Positions 7,270-16,221 of a DNA stretch of 45,117 nucleotides are shown piece after piece. This DNA comes from Candidatus Doudnabacteria bacterium. Its GTDB lineage: Bacteria; Patescibacteriota; Doudnabacteria; UBA920. The DNA lies in assembly GCA_016788665.1 (NCBI GenBank), contig JAEUSF010000008.1, forward strand, positions 1 to 45,117. Direction: 5' to 3'. A program made the position numbers and the translations under genes. The notes under the pieces were generated by a model that was not told the origin of the DNA, did no database searches, and saw only the letters and a list, made by a program, of their open reading frames with translations. Numbering within the stretch: position 1 is the stretch's first letter; every line of letters starts with the position of its first letter.

Positions 7270-8478
7270 CTACTTAATATTTTGACTTATGTTATATATA
7301 GGCATTATAAGTGCCATGGCAAGCACACCCACAACTCCACCAATCACCAAAAGTAACAAAGGTTCAATAATAGAAGACAGGTTCCGCAAAGTATTATCGA
7401 CATCATCTTCATAATGCTCCGCTAATTGGTTAAGCATGTCCTCCACTGTTCCGCTCTCTTCTCCGACCTGAAGCATTTGAACCACTAAAACCGGAAAAAG
7501 ATTTGGGGATTGCGACAGTGTATCGGTTAAATTTTTTCCAACCTTTACCTGCTCCGCAGCTTCCGCAGTAATTTCCTTATAGGCCACATTACCCAAAGAT
7601 TCCGAAGTCACCTCAAGCGCCTGAACCATGTTAATACTACTTTTTAACAATGAACTTAAAATTCTCGAAAATCTGGCCAAATTTATTTTTCTCACAATGT
7701 CACCTATGACTAAGGTATGAAGCAATCCAAAATCAAACAATTTTTCTCCCAGACTGGTTCTTAAAAACGAAACAACTCCGGCAATAACAGCTATTAACCC
7801 ACCGATTACCACCACAGCATGTCCCGACATAAAATCTGCAAACTTAACAATAACTCGGGTGGCAAAAGGCAGTTCAGTACTAAAATCCTTAAACACCGAA
7901 GTTAGTTTTGGCAAAACAAAAATCGACATAGCAACACCAATAATAAGCATTGCGCCTACTATAACTGAAGGGTAAATCATTGCGCCCTTTGTCTTGCTTT
8001 TTAAATCCGCCTCGCGCTTAAGCTGTATGGTCAAATATTCCAAACTCTTTTCAAGGCTGCCCGACATTTCTCCCACTTTAACCATGCTTAAGAAAATATT
8101 TGAAAATACACCGGAATGCATGGCTAGAGCGTCTGACAAATATTTACCCGACTGAACCTGTCCACAAACGTCTGAAAGAATACTTTTAAATCTTAAATTT
8201 TTTGTTTGTTTAGTTAGGATTTGCAAAGCTTTAGGCAAGGAAATGCCGGCTTTATACATTATTTGCAAATTCTCTACAAAACCCAGCTTTTCATCTAAAG
8301 AAATAGTTGAAAATTTCCTCAACAGATCGAAGACATTTTTTTCATCCTTTTCTTTTATCTCAACTGGTATAAGCCCCTGCTCCTTAAGCATATGCCCGGC
8401 AACGCTTAAACTGGCTGCTTTTATAGTAGCCCTCTCCCGCCTGCCATCTTTTGTTAAAGCTTCGTATGTATATTCCAT
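7270..8478 (-). CDS. pilC: Type IV pilus / type II secretion platform protein PilC
   Basis: 402 residues, the usual length. An N-terminal cytoplasmic region (MEYTYEALTKDGRRERATI) is followed by two T2SSF repeats (about residues 65-190 and 270-395), each ending in membrane segments. Family hallmarks are GISLPKALQIL, VKVGEMSGSLEKSLEYL and, in the second copy, LQVGEESGTVEDMLNQLAE. It forms the inner-membrane platform turned by PilB. It lies 59 nt after pilB, with a tandem repeat in the gap. Confidence 0.93.
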   Translation of the reverse strand: MEYTYEALTKDGRRERATIKAASLSVAGHMLKEQGLIPVEIKEKDEKNVFDLLRKFSTISLDEKLGFVENLQIMYKAGISLPKALQILTKQTKNLRFKSILSDVCGQVQSGKYLSDALAMHSGVFSNIFLSMVKVGEMSGSLEKSLEYLTIQLKREADLKSKTKGAMIYPSVIVGAMLIIGVAMSIFVLPKLTSVFKDFSTELPFATRVIVKFADFMSGHAVVVIGGLIAVIAGVVSFLRTSLGEKLFDFGLLHTLVIGDIVRKINLARFSRILSSLLKSSINMVQALEVTSESLGNVAYKEITAEAAEQVKVGKNLTDTLSQSPNLFPVLVVQMLQVGEESGTVEDMLNQLAEHYEDDVDNTLRNLSSIIEPLLLLVIGGVVGVLAMALIMPIYNISQNIK

Positions 8479-8482
8479 AGCT

Positions 8483-8516
8483 ACTAAAGTACGAAAGTTA
8501 CTAAAACACGAAAGTT
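8483..8516. repeat. Tandem 17-bp repeat between pilB and pilC
   Basis: Two direct copies, actaaagtacgaaagtt (8483-8499) and actaaaacacgaaagtt (8500-8516), differ at two bases. They fill most of the gap before the pilC ATG. Confidence 0.75.
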
Positions 8517-8537
8517 CATTTAGTATTTTCGAACCAA

Positions 8538-10295
8538 TTACTCTTTCGACACCCTTAAAATTTCATCAACGCTTGTAATACCCTTAATAGCCTTTATAAA
8601 TCCATCTTCCCACATAAGCACCATACCATTTTTTTCCGCTTGCTCTTGAATTTCTTGGGCGCTTTTATGCTGCATAATCATATCTCCTATTTCAGGCGTT
8701 ACCTCCAATATCTCATGAATACCCATACGTCCTTTATAACCGGAGTTATTGCATTTATCACAACCCTTGCCTTTAAAAAATACCAAGTCTTTGAAATTTT
8801 TAGTTTTAGCTGGCACAACTCCTTCTTTAAGCAAAACCGGCATTAGTTTTTCTAAATGGAAAAGCTTTGACAGACTTTCGTAAGTTGCATCATCAATTTC
8901 CATTTGAGTTTTACAATCTTTACAAATAACCCTAACCAAACGTTGCGCCAACACAGCATTTACTGTCGAAGCAATCAAATACGCCTCGACACCTATATCC
9001 AAAAGCCTAGGCAATGCGCCCGCTGCAGTGTTCGTATGCAAAGTAGAAAAAACTACGTGCCCTGTCATAGCGGCATGCACAGCTTCTTCGGCAGTTTCCT
9101 TGTCACGAACCTCTCCTATCATAATAATGTTAGGATCTTGCCTTAAAAGAGCACGAAGACCTATGGCAAAAGTCAGGCCTATTTTAGGACTAACCTGCAT
9201 TTGGTTTGTACCAGTAATTCTATACTCTACCGGATCCTCAATTGTCGAAATGTTCACATTTTTGGTGTTAAGCATCGACAGTACAGTATACAAAGTGGTA
9301 GATTTTCCGCTTCCAGTAGGTCCGGTTATAAGCAACATCCCGTGAGGCTTTTTTATATTTCGGCTAATCATGTCGTAGGCCGACTTTTCAAAACCTAAGT
9401 CTTCTAAACTCTGTGCTTTTGCAGACTCGTCCAAAAGACGAATAACTACCTTTTCACCATCAAAAATAGGTATGGTTGAAACACGCAAAGAAAATTTATA
9501 ACCCTCTTTATCTATTTTAAACCTGCCGTCCTGAGGCAACCGATGCTCGTCTATTTTTAAGTTTGCCAAAACCTTTACCCTCGCGACAATCGCAGCCTGT
9601 ATAACTTTAGGCAAAGTCATAACATCATGCAAAACCCCGTCTATACGATACCTTACAGTAACAGCGCTTTCTTGAGGTTCAATATGAATATCCGAGGCCT
9701 TTTCAAATACCGCATATTCTAAGAGCGTGTCAACCACCCGGATAACCGGTATCTCTTCAGCCATTTTCTTTAAACTATCGTCCGCACTCTCCCCTTCGGC
9801 TTTTGCTCCTTCAGTAACAGATTTTCCTTCCGGGGTAAACAAGTGCTTAATTTCCTTTTCCAAAGACGAATGGTATCTGGAAAGCCCGGCATCTAAAGAG
9901 GTTTTTCCAACCAAAAAAGTCTGAATTTTAAGTCCTGTTTTTTTCTGAATAAAGTCCCGGGTCTGTATATCCTCGGGATCCATCATAGCAAGACTTAAAT
10001 TCTCCTTTGTTTTAGCAAAACTTATTACCTTGTGCCTATGAGCAATTGGTTCAGGTACTAAATTCAGCACGTCCTGAGGGATTTGCAGATTTCTGAGGTC
10101 AACAATTTCTATACCCAAAATTTCAGACTTTAATTTAAGCAAATCATCCTCAGAAATAACCTTTTTTTCCAACAAAAAATCTTCCCACGTTGAAGAGGTT
10201 TTTAAAGCCAGCTTTTCTTTCTCCAAAACTTTGATTTTGTCGTCAGAAAGAAGTTTTTTTTGCTTCAGAGCAGTATTGAGTTGCTTAACATCCAT
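8538..10295 (-). CDS. pilB: Type IV pilus extension ATPase PilB
   Basis: Hexameric GspE/PilB-family ATPase driving pilus polymerisation. 585 residues: an N-terminal MshEN-like domain (about residues 1-150), a linker, and a C-terminal ATPase. Walker A is GPTGSGKS (325-332), the Walker B region is IIMIGEVRD (390-398), with Asp- and His-box residues TIEDPVEY (351-358) and HAAMTGHVVFSTLHT (407-421). A zinc-binding tetracysteine is present (C458, C461, C512, C515), which argues for PilB rather than the retraction ATPase PilT. First gene of the pilus operon. Confidence 0.95.
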   Translation of the reverse strand: MDVKQLNTALKQKKLLSDDKIKVLEKEKLALKTSSTWEDFLLEKKVISEDDLLKLKSEILGIEIVDLRNLQIPQDVLNLVPEPIAHRHKVISFAKTKENLSLAMMDPEDIQTRDFIQKKTGLKIQTFLVGKTSLDAGLSRYHSSLEKEIKHLFTPEGKSVTEGAKAEGESADDSLKKMAEEIPVIRVVDTLLEYAVFEKASDIHIEPQESAVTVRYRIDGVLHDVMTLPKVIQAAIVARVKVLANLKIDEHRLPQDGRFKIDKEGYKFSLRVSTIPIFDGEKVVIRLLDESAKAQSLEDLGFEKSAYDMISRNIKKPHGMLLITGPTGSGKSTTLYTVLSMLNTKNVNISTIEDPVEYRITGTNQMQVSPKIGLTFAIGLRALLRQDPNIIMIGEVRDKETAEEAVHAAMTGHVVFSTLHTNTAAGALPRLLDIGVEAYLIASTVNAVLAQRLVRVICKDCKTQMEIDDATYESLSKLFHLEKLMPVLLKEGVVPAKTKNFKDLVFFKGKGCDKCNNSGYKGRMGIHEILEVTPEIGDMIMQHKSAQEIQEQAEKNGMVLMWEDGFIKAIKGITSVDEILRVSKE

Positions 10296-10362
10296 TTTGT
10301 ATTTGTTTCAAGTCGCTTAAATAAGCTAAAAATTTTATTTTATTTTGACACAAATTTTATTT

Positions 10363-10371
10363 ATTATAGCA
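10363..10371 (-). promoter_or_regulatory. Extended -10 promoter of the pilus operon
   Basis: The minus strand carries TGCTATAAT, a perfect -10 (10368-10363) with the extended TG, in the 140-bp gap upstream of pilB. No good -35 is seen at 17 bp, as is usual for extended -10 promoters. Confidence 0.55.
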
Positions 10372-10435
10372 CATTACTTTGTGAATACAAAAAAATCCCT
10401 TATCGTACACTCTTTAAAATCTATAATTAAAAATT

Positions 10436-11740
10436 TTAACGACCCTGCCAGGTAAAAATGTAATATACGGTCTTTAAAATAATTTCCAAATCAAATAAAA
10501 GACCCCTGTGCTTTATATAATACAAATCATACTGAAGCTTAAGCCTAGTTTCCTCTTCGCTTCCCGCATATATATTGTTTATTTGTGCCCAACCGGTTAT
10601 GCCCGGCTTTACCAAATGCCTTTCGTCATAAAAAGGTATTTGTTTTCTTAAGTCTTCCACAATATTTGGCTGCTCAGGACGCGGCCCTACCAGGCTCATA
10701 TTTCCAATTAATAAATTAAAAAATTGAGGCCATTCGTCAATACGGCTCTTGCGAAGGAACTTACCAAACGAAGTAACCCGAGAATCATTCACGCTCGTCC
10801 AGGTGTCGGTTTTTGTTCCCGCCCTCATAGTTCTATACTTATATACTTTAAAGATTTTTCCGTGCTTTCCAACCCTTTCCTGTACAAATAAAATACTACC
10901 GGGAGAAGTTAGCTTGGTTAAAAGGGCCACAATCGGAAAACTCAACAAAAACAAAGCGGAACCGACAAAGCCAAAAAATATGTCTAACAAACGCTTAATA
11001 AAATTATAAAAGCGCTTTTCTTGGTAATTTATGTTTTCCAGAAACCAAAGCTCGTTAATTTCGTTCAAATACACACGCCTGAGCAAGTTCTCATAAAAAT
11101 TTCTATAATTATAGAAAGCTGCGCCGTTTTTTCTTAGTGTATAAAATTTTTGTAAAATCTCTGGATGACTATGCAAATTATCTGGCAAAACTACCCCGGC
11201 GTTATAGTCTAAACGCTGGCTATCCAAATTGTTTAAATTTAAATGCCCCAGCACCTTAAAACCCAAAAACTTATGGCTTTCTATCTCCTTTTCCAAGTCC
11301 TTAAGCTCATTGTCAAACGAAAATAAATACAAACCTTCCACAAGCCTGTTCTTTAAAATATATTTTATAATTAAATGCCACAAAAGCAAAAAAACGAAGC
11401 TTACCCCGACCGTAATAAGCAAAAATCTTCTTGGAGTCAATATCAAATCTGGCTGAAAATAAAAATAAATGATGGAGATAAGCAAATTAACCATCATGGC
11501 CACGGACAATTTAAGCACCAATCCGCTAAACCTCCTAAACGAATTTGCGTCAAATAAGCCATGCATGAAAAAGACAAGCATCCAAACCAAAAACAAGTAA
11601 CCAAAAACCTGAAAATGCGACTGCCAGTAACTTTCAGTAAGACCTTCCGGATAGCGCAAAATTATTGCGAAATACAAACTAAAAAACAATAAAGCCAAAT
11701 CCGGTATAACGACAAACCACAAACTAAAAGATTTTTTCAT
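10436..11740 (-). CDS. Polyprenyl-phosphate sugar-1-phosphate transferase (WcaJ/WbaP family)
   Basis: Initiates glycan assembly by moving a sugar-1-phosphate onto a lipid carrier at the membrane. 434 residues: four N-terminal membrane segments (within about 1-130), a central nucleotide-binding-like domain, another hydrophobic segment near 245-270, and the C-terminal bacterial sugar-transferase domain. The conserved blocks are KRLLDIFFG, FVQERVGKHGKIFKVYKYRTMR, SRIDEWPQFFNLLIGNMSLVGPRPE and GITGWAQIN. The start overlaps the end of the upstream glycosyltransferase gene by 17 nt. Sugar specificity cannot be read from sequence. Confidence 0.93.
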   Translation of the reverse strand: MKKSFSLWFVVIPDLALLFFSLYFAIILRYPEGLTESYWQSHFQVFGYLFLVWMLVFFMHGLFDANSFRRFSGLVLKLSVAMMVNLLISIIYFYFQPDLILTPRRFLLITVGVSFVFLLLWHLIIKYILKNRLVEGLYLFSFDNELKDLEKEIESHKFLGFKVLGHLNLNNLDSQRLDYNAGVVLPDNLHSHPEILQKFYTLRKNGAAFYNYRNFYENLLRRVYLNEINELWFLENINYQEKRFYNFIKRLLDIFFGFVGSALFLLSFPIVALLTKLTSPGSILFVQERVGKHGKIFKVYKYRTMRAGTKTDTWTSVNDSRVTSFGKFLRKSRIDEWPQFFNLLIGNMSLVGPRPEQPNIVEDLRKQIPFYDERHLVKPGITGWAQINNIYAGSEEETRLKLQYDLYYIKHRGLLFDLEIILKTVYYIFTWQGR

Positions 11741-12476
11741 AAAGCGTTCTCAACTTTAAAATTAGAGCTGCAAAAAAATAAAACGGGTAATCGTGCTTAT
11801 GCCTAAAAATAAGCTTTTGCTGCTTTTCATAGAATTTTAACAGCTTTTCCTTATTATAAACGGGTTTTCTATATGACGTAAAGACCTCTTGGAAATTACG
11901 CATTTTGCCTACTTTTCCTAAGCGAAGCCATAAGTCATAGTCTTCTGCAAGATCAATTTCGTCTTGTTCAAACCCGCCCACATCTAAAGCCTCCTGCCTT
12001 CTAAACATGACCGTAGAGGTGAAAAAGTTATTCCTATAAAGCATTGAATTACGTATCTCTATATCACCCTCTGTCCTCATTCTTAACTCATAATTCCTAC
12101 TTCCCAATTCTGTCTTTATACCTCCGCCTGCTAATACAACTTCTGGATATTTATCCAAATATTCCACCTGCTTTAAAAGCTTATCTTTATCTATCCATTC
12201 GTCATCATCATCTAAAATGGCAATGTAATCGCCACTTGAATACATCAAAGCTTCTTGCCTGCTAAGAGTTATGCCTACTGAAACTTTATGATTAATTATT
12301 TTATTTGGAATTTGGAATTTGATATTTGATATTTCTTCTAATGTCCCATCAGTTGACCCATCGTTAATCACAATCAGCTCGACATCTTTAAAAGACTGCT
12401 TTGAAACTGAATCAAGGCATTTCTTTAAAAGATCCTTCCTGTTTCTAGTCAAAATATTTACAGAAACCTTAGCCAT
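11724..12476 (-). CDS. Family 2 glycosyltransferase
   Basis: GT-A fold inverting glycosyltransferase, 250 residues. The N-terminal nucleotide-binding region VSVNILTRNRKDLLKKCLDSV is followed by VINDGSTDGT (36-45) and the metal-binding DDDDE (89-93). The C-terminal acceptor region includes DVGGFEQDEIDLAEDYDLWLRLG with the ED catalytic pair. Two segments, about residues 50-58 and 121-136, are encoded by degenerate A/T-rich repeat tracts and may be late in-frame insertions (see repeats). Confidence 0.92.
   Translation of the reverse strand: MAKVSVNILTRNRKDLLKKCLDSVSKQSFKDVELIVINDGSTDGTLEEISNIKFQIPNKIINHKVSVGITLSRQEALMYSSGDYIAILDDDDEWIDKDKLLKQVEYLDKYPEVVLAGGGIKTELGSRNYELRMRTEGDIEIRNSMLYRNNFFTSTVMFRRQEALDVGGFEQDEIDLAEDYDLWLRLGKVGKMRNFQEVFTSYRKPVYNKEKLLKFYEKQQKLIFRHKHDYPFYFFAALILKLRTLYEKIF
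12069..12116 (-). repeat. Degenerate repeat tract inside a glycosyltransferase gene
   Basis: Read on the minus strand this is a run of GAATTGGGAAGTAGGAATT-like units that keeps the reading frame, coding about residues 121-136 (KTELGSRNYELRMRTE). A similar unit (TAATTCCTACTT on the plus strand) occurs in the intergenic tract near 36565. Confidence 0.5.
12300..12329 (-). repeat. Second degenerate tract in the same gene
   Basis: On the minus strand the sequence is built of AAATATCAAATTCC-type units repeated in frame, coding SNIKFQIPN at residues 50-58, in a loop region where GT2 proteins vary in length. Confidence 0.5.
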
Positions 12477-12515
12477 GTTAGATATTAATCTTTAAATCTT
12501 TTTATTTTTCCAGTT

Positions 12516-13310
12516 TTAAACCTTTAGCTCCGCCAAGTAATTTGTAGTCATAAAAACTTCATCAAGTTCAGAATATTTACTAATTTCCTGTAAGCCGTTT
12601 TTCAAGATTCTATAAATTTTATAGTTTGGACTTAAAAGCAAATAAAAATCTTTAAAAAACACTCTCGCATCAATATCCGTTCCCCCAAATTCAAACTGCA
12701 CAAACCGAATCTTTTTTTGTAAGAGTAAATCACCAGAACCTCTTAAAATATTGAACTCATAGCCTTCCACGTCCAATTTTAAAAAATAGATTGAATCCAC
12801 ACCTACTTCCCTGCAGAAACTACTTAAAGTACTAAGCCTTATTTTTTCCTGAGGTTTTAACTTCACACCCGCGTGCTCCAGGTTTCTTTCATATAGAGAA
12901 CCCAAACCCGACCCCTCGCTTTCTGCAAACAAAGTCATCTCGCCTTCTTTTTCACCTAATGCAAGATTATGGATTTTGACTCTTTTCTTCTCAAATCTCT
13001 GTATTAAAAAATTTGCCAAACTTTTTGAAGGTTCAAACGCATGCACAAAGACCTGTTTTTGCTTAGACAACCTAAGCCAACTCTCTGTATAATCTCCCTT
13101 ATTAGCTCCAACATCAAAAACCGTAAGATTCGAACTAGTATTTTTTTCTAATGCATAGTTAATTACCCATTCTTCCCCGCTTTCCGCAGGCAAGGTTCCC
13201 CCTCCAAAATTCATACCTCTTAAAGCTAAAATATGTAAAAGACGAAAAAACGCCTGACCCTCAGTTCTGCCTAAAAAGTTACCAATAATTTTTTTAAAAA
13301 AACTTTTCAT
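12516..13310 (-). CDS. FkbM-family SAM-dependent methyltransferase
   Basis: 264 residues. SAM-binding motif I is TVFDVGANKGDYTESW (about residues 63-78); the FkbM signature follows with FLKLDVEGYEFNILRG. This family methylates hydroxyl groups, often on sugars in capsule or S-layer glycan loci. The setting between glycosyltransferases fits O-methylation of a surface glycan. One of two FkbM genes here; the other starts at 17109. Confidence 0.9.
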   Translation of the reverse strand: MKSFFKKIIGNFLGRTEGQAFFRLLHILALRGMNFGGGTLPAESGEEWVINYALEKNTSSNLTVFDVGANKGDYTESWLRLSKQKQVFVHAFEPSKSLANFLIQRFEKKRVKIHNLALGEKEGEMTLFAESEGSGLGSLYERNLEHAGVKLKPQEKIRLSTLSSFCREVGVDSIYFLKLDVEGYEFNILRGSGDLLLQKKIRFVQFEFGGTDIDARVFFKDFYLLLSPNYKIYRILKNGLQEISKYSELDEVFMTTNYLAELKV

Positions 13311-13337
13311 AATTTCAGAGTTTATTTAGTGCCCTAA

Positions 13338-14087
13338 TCAACGAAAATTCTGCGGCTTTTCAAATACAAACATACCACAAGAATACCTTGCTTCTTTATA
13401 TTCATTTAAGTTAGCATTTTCTATAAACCGTCCTTGGTCATTAACTGCAGAAAACTCCTTTAAATTTAAGCCTTTAAAATATTCTAAAATAATATCCGGG
13501 TCATGTACCCTGTGAGCGTTAAAATATACAGCCGTCTTCCCCACTGGTAAAGCAAAATACAATTTGCCTCCAGGTTTTAAAATTCTCAAAAGTTCCTGAC
13601 AAGCTTTTTGTGTACCCAGTACATCCAGCGGGTCGCCATACCGCCCAAGTCCAATATGCTCTGCCACATGAAGACACGAGAGAGATTCTACCGAGCCATC
13701 TTGAAAAGGCATTTTTAAAATACTACCCTCCAAACATTCAAAATTGTCAAAATCTGTATGGATTGGCCTTATGTCTACAAACTTCAAATTAGTAACCGTA
13801 GAAGCCATAGACAAAAACCTTATTGAGGAACCAACATCTACATGTTCTTTCGGGCCCGCTTGCTGCAGCTGCTTAAATGCCCACCTATCCATATAAACAT
13901 AATGCTTGTCGAATGTATGACTACTAGGGTCTTTGTCAAAAATTTGTGGAAAATAGTAAAAACTCAGTTTTTGACCTGACTTACCAAGCAACTTTTTATA
14001 TAGAAATAAATCCTTAAGATACCAAAAAAAACCAAAAAATAAATTTTTGAATGTGCGTAATATTTTCTTTACAATTTTATTTAGCAT
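13338..14087 (-). CDS. DUF268-like methyltransferase-fold protein
   Basis: 249 residues. The arrangement KEHVDVGSSIRFLSM, then FVDIRPI, then LSCLHVAEHIGLGRYGDPLD, then LKPGGKLYFALPVG and FNAHRVHDP, matches the DUF268 family, which has a class I SAM-methyltransferase layout and is found in glycan loci. The exact reaction is not known. It overlaps the upstream glycosyltransferase gene by 11 nt. Confidence 0.82.
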   Translation of the reverse strand: MLNKIVKKILRTFKNLFFGFFWYLKDLFLYKKLLGKSGQKLSFYYFPQIFDKDPSSHTFDKHYVYMDRWAFKQLQQAGPKEHVDVGSSIRFLSMASTVTNLKFVDIRPIHTDFDNFECLEGSILKMPFQDGSVESLSCLHVAEHIGLGRYGDPLDVLGTQKACQELLRILKPGGKLYFALPVGKTAVYFNAHRVHDPDIILEYFKGLNLKEFSAVNDQGRFIENANLNEYKEARYSCGMFVFEKPQNFR

Positions 14088-14985
14088 TTAAAATATTTAA
14101 AAATTTTTGGGCAGAGATTTTATTGGTAAAGTTTCTTAAAGAATAATCTCGTGGAGAAAAATTTGAATAATTTTGCAAGAATTCCCCAAGCACTATCGTA
14201 AACTCATTTGAGTTTTTAAAAAATAATCCGCACGAGGGGTCTAAGTATGGGGCGGATATTTTGTCACTTTCGTAGCTCATACCTTTATATTCAAACCTGC
14301 CGCCATTCCAAACCAGTGTCGGCACCCCGGCCATCCACGCTTCATGGAGAGCTAAGCCCTGGCTCTCGCTCTTGCTTATATAAACCAAGGCTTTAGTACC
14401 CCGAAGTGTTTTAAAAAAATCCTCATGCGAATACTTACCATAATGTAACACCGAATAATTTTTACCCGTACTTCCAAGCACTTCCCGAACTTCGTTTAAC
14501 AAACTTTCGGGCCCACTTTTGTATAGTACTGTAAACTGCCCATCCGGTTTAACCAACCGGCCTCTGTCTTCCACACCAGCAGCCCAAACTTCAATTTTGC
14601 TTTGCAAATTAGGACACTCTCTTTCATAAAACTCTTTTACCCACTGGCTTGGGACAACTATTTTGTCTATTTCTTCACGGCAAATAATTTCAGAGTAATC
14701 TTTTGGACTAACCACCAAATTAGGGCCTGCGACTATTTTGTTTATTTGACCTTTTCGCTTTCTGCCTATTGCCCACTCTAAAGTTTTTAGCCCGCTTAAC
14801 ACACAAGCTAGTTCTAAGCTACGGGCGAAACTATCAACTTTAAAATCCACCCCGAGCTCGAACAATCCTGTCTCTAGGCTATTTTGAACTGCCTTTGGAC
14901 CCCTATGACTTCTTCCCATTGCACTTTTGACCAGATTTTTTAACCAGGGCAAAAAAAACAAATTTTCAGTAAATAAATTAACCAT
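14077..14985 (-). CDS. Glycosyltransferase, GT-B type (GT4-like)
   Basis: 302 residues, short for a GT-B enzyme. The C-terminal half shows the UDP/GDP-sugar-binding pattern: VLYKSGPESLL, a phosphate-loop-like region, ALVYISKSESQGLALHEAW with the EX7E-type glutamates, and MAGVPTLVWNGG. The N-terminal domain is reduced. It lies 1 nt after the next glycosyltransferase gene, so the two are probably translated together. Confidence 0.75.
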   Translation of the reverse strand: MVNLFTENLFFLPWLKNLVKSAMGRSHRGPKAVQNSLETGLFELGVDFKVDSFARSLELACVLSGLKTLEWAIGRKRKGQINKIVAGPNLVVSPKDYSEIICREEIDKIVVPSQWVKEFYERECPNLQSKIEVWAAGVEDRGRLVKPDGQFTVLYKSGPESLLNEVREVLGSTGKNYSVLHYGKYSHEDFFKTLRGTKALVYISKSESQGLALHEAWMAGVPTLVWNGGRFEYKGMSYESDKISAPYLDPSCGLFFKNSNEFTIVLGEFLQNYSNFSPRDYSLRNFTNKISAQKFLNILNAK

Positions 14986-14986
14986 G

Positions 14987-16216
14987 TTATAAACTTTTTT
15001 TCATCATTTTTTCAAAATCTTCAATATGGTGGCGAATATGAAAATTGTTTTGCGCGAATTCCCTAGCCTTCTCACCCATAACTTTAAGTTTTTCTCTATC
15101 TTGAACAAAAATTTCCATATATCTTTCATAAGTGTCTACGTCATCAGTGTCAGCCACCATACTAAACTCCGGGCTTAAATATTCCAAATGAGCGTTCCAT
15201 ATAACTGATTTATGAGAAATAATGGGCTTGCCACAAAACATTGCCTCAGCAATATTTAAGCCAAAGCTCTCTCCGTCTTTTCTAAAGTGAGCCAAAACAT
15301 CCATGGCCTCATAAAAGCCCCACATTTTATTCTCTTCCCCGCTGGGCTCCGTAAAATGCACATTCGGAATTCTTTCATCTGTAACTATTTTTTCCAAGCT
15401 CTTTGAAGGCGAAATTATTAAATAGTGTACGTTAGGATATTTTTTTACTACTCTTTGAAACGCGCGTATTCCAATAGGGTCAAATATACCTTCACTGGAA
15501 CGTCCTATACGGCCAAACACCAAATCATTTTCCGGTATACCCAACGAAGTCCTTAATTTTTGGCCATAGACCTTAGAGTTAACAACCGGGCCTTCAGAAG
15601 GCACCCACATAACTTTTATTTTTGCCTCATCCACTTTGCCTTTAAGTTTTTTAGCCACTTCCTTGGAAATACAAATATGATATTGTAAATTTTTTTGCAA
15701 ATTTACTTCACCAAAAACGTTTATAAAAATAATTGGAATATTTAACACCGAAGCGAACGGAAACTCAGGCCCCCCTGCTCCTGCTGTAACCAACAGATCA
15801 ATATTAAAATCTTTTATAACTTTGAAAATATTTGGACTCATACCCTGTACAAAATACGGCTGCACTGACTCCCGATTTTTATATTCAAACCGGATAGGAA
15901 AAACCTGACCGTCTAGCAAATACTGTAAACGTGAAGTAAAGTCATAAACTCCGGAATTCTCAATAGCTTTATCGGCATACATAAAATACACGTCATACTC
16001 GGCTTTATTTAAATTCTTGGCTAAAACCTGTAAGAATTTATCAGTTCCGCTATAACCCAAACCCATAATATTATAGAACAATATACGCTTTTTATATTTT
16101 ACAGGTGCATTAAAAAGCCCTTTTAAAAAGCTTACGCTCCTGACATAAGCTTCTCTTAACTTCCAGTATGGCTTCACATACTTTTTTAAATATTGATTTA
16201 TAGACTGAAATTTCAT
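14987..16216 (-). CDS. Family 4 glycosyltransferase
   Basis: 409 residues, two Rossmann domains. The N-terminal acceptor domain begins ILFYNIMGLGYSGTDKFLQ; the donor domain has VFGRIGRSSEGIFDPIGI, NVHYLIISPSK and the EX7E motif in ESFGLNIAEAMFCGKPIIS. A retaining enzyme using a nucleotide sugar at the cytoplasmic side. It lies 5 nt after the upstream FkbM gene. Confidence 0.9.
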   Translation of the reverse strand: MKFQSINQYLKKYVKPYWKLREAYVRSVSFLKGLFNAPVKYKKRILFYNIMGLGYSGTDKFLQVLAKNLNKAEYDVYFMYADKAIENSGVYDFTSRLQYLLDGQVFPIRFEYKNRESVQPYFVQGMSPNIFKVIKDFNIDLLVTAGAGGPEFPFASVLNIPIIFINVFGEVNLQKNLQYHICISKEVAKKLKGKVDEAKIKVMWVPSEGPVVNSKVYGQKLRTSLGIPENDLVFGRIGRSSEGIFDPIGIRAFQRVVKKYPNVHYLIISPSKSLEKIVTDERIPNVHFTEPSGEENKMWGFYEAMDVLAHFRKDGESFGLNIAEAMFCGKPIISHKSVIWNAHLEYLSPEFSMVADTDDVDTYERYMEIFVQDREKLKVMGEKAREFAQNNFHIRHHIEDFEKMMKKSL

Positions 16217-16221
16217 TCGAG

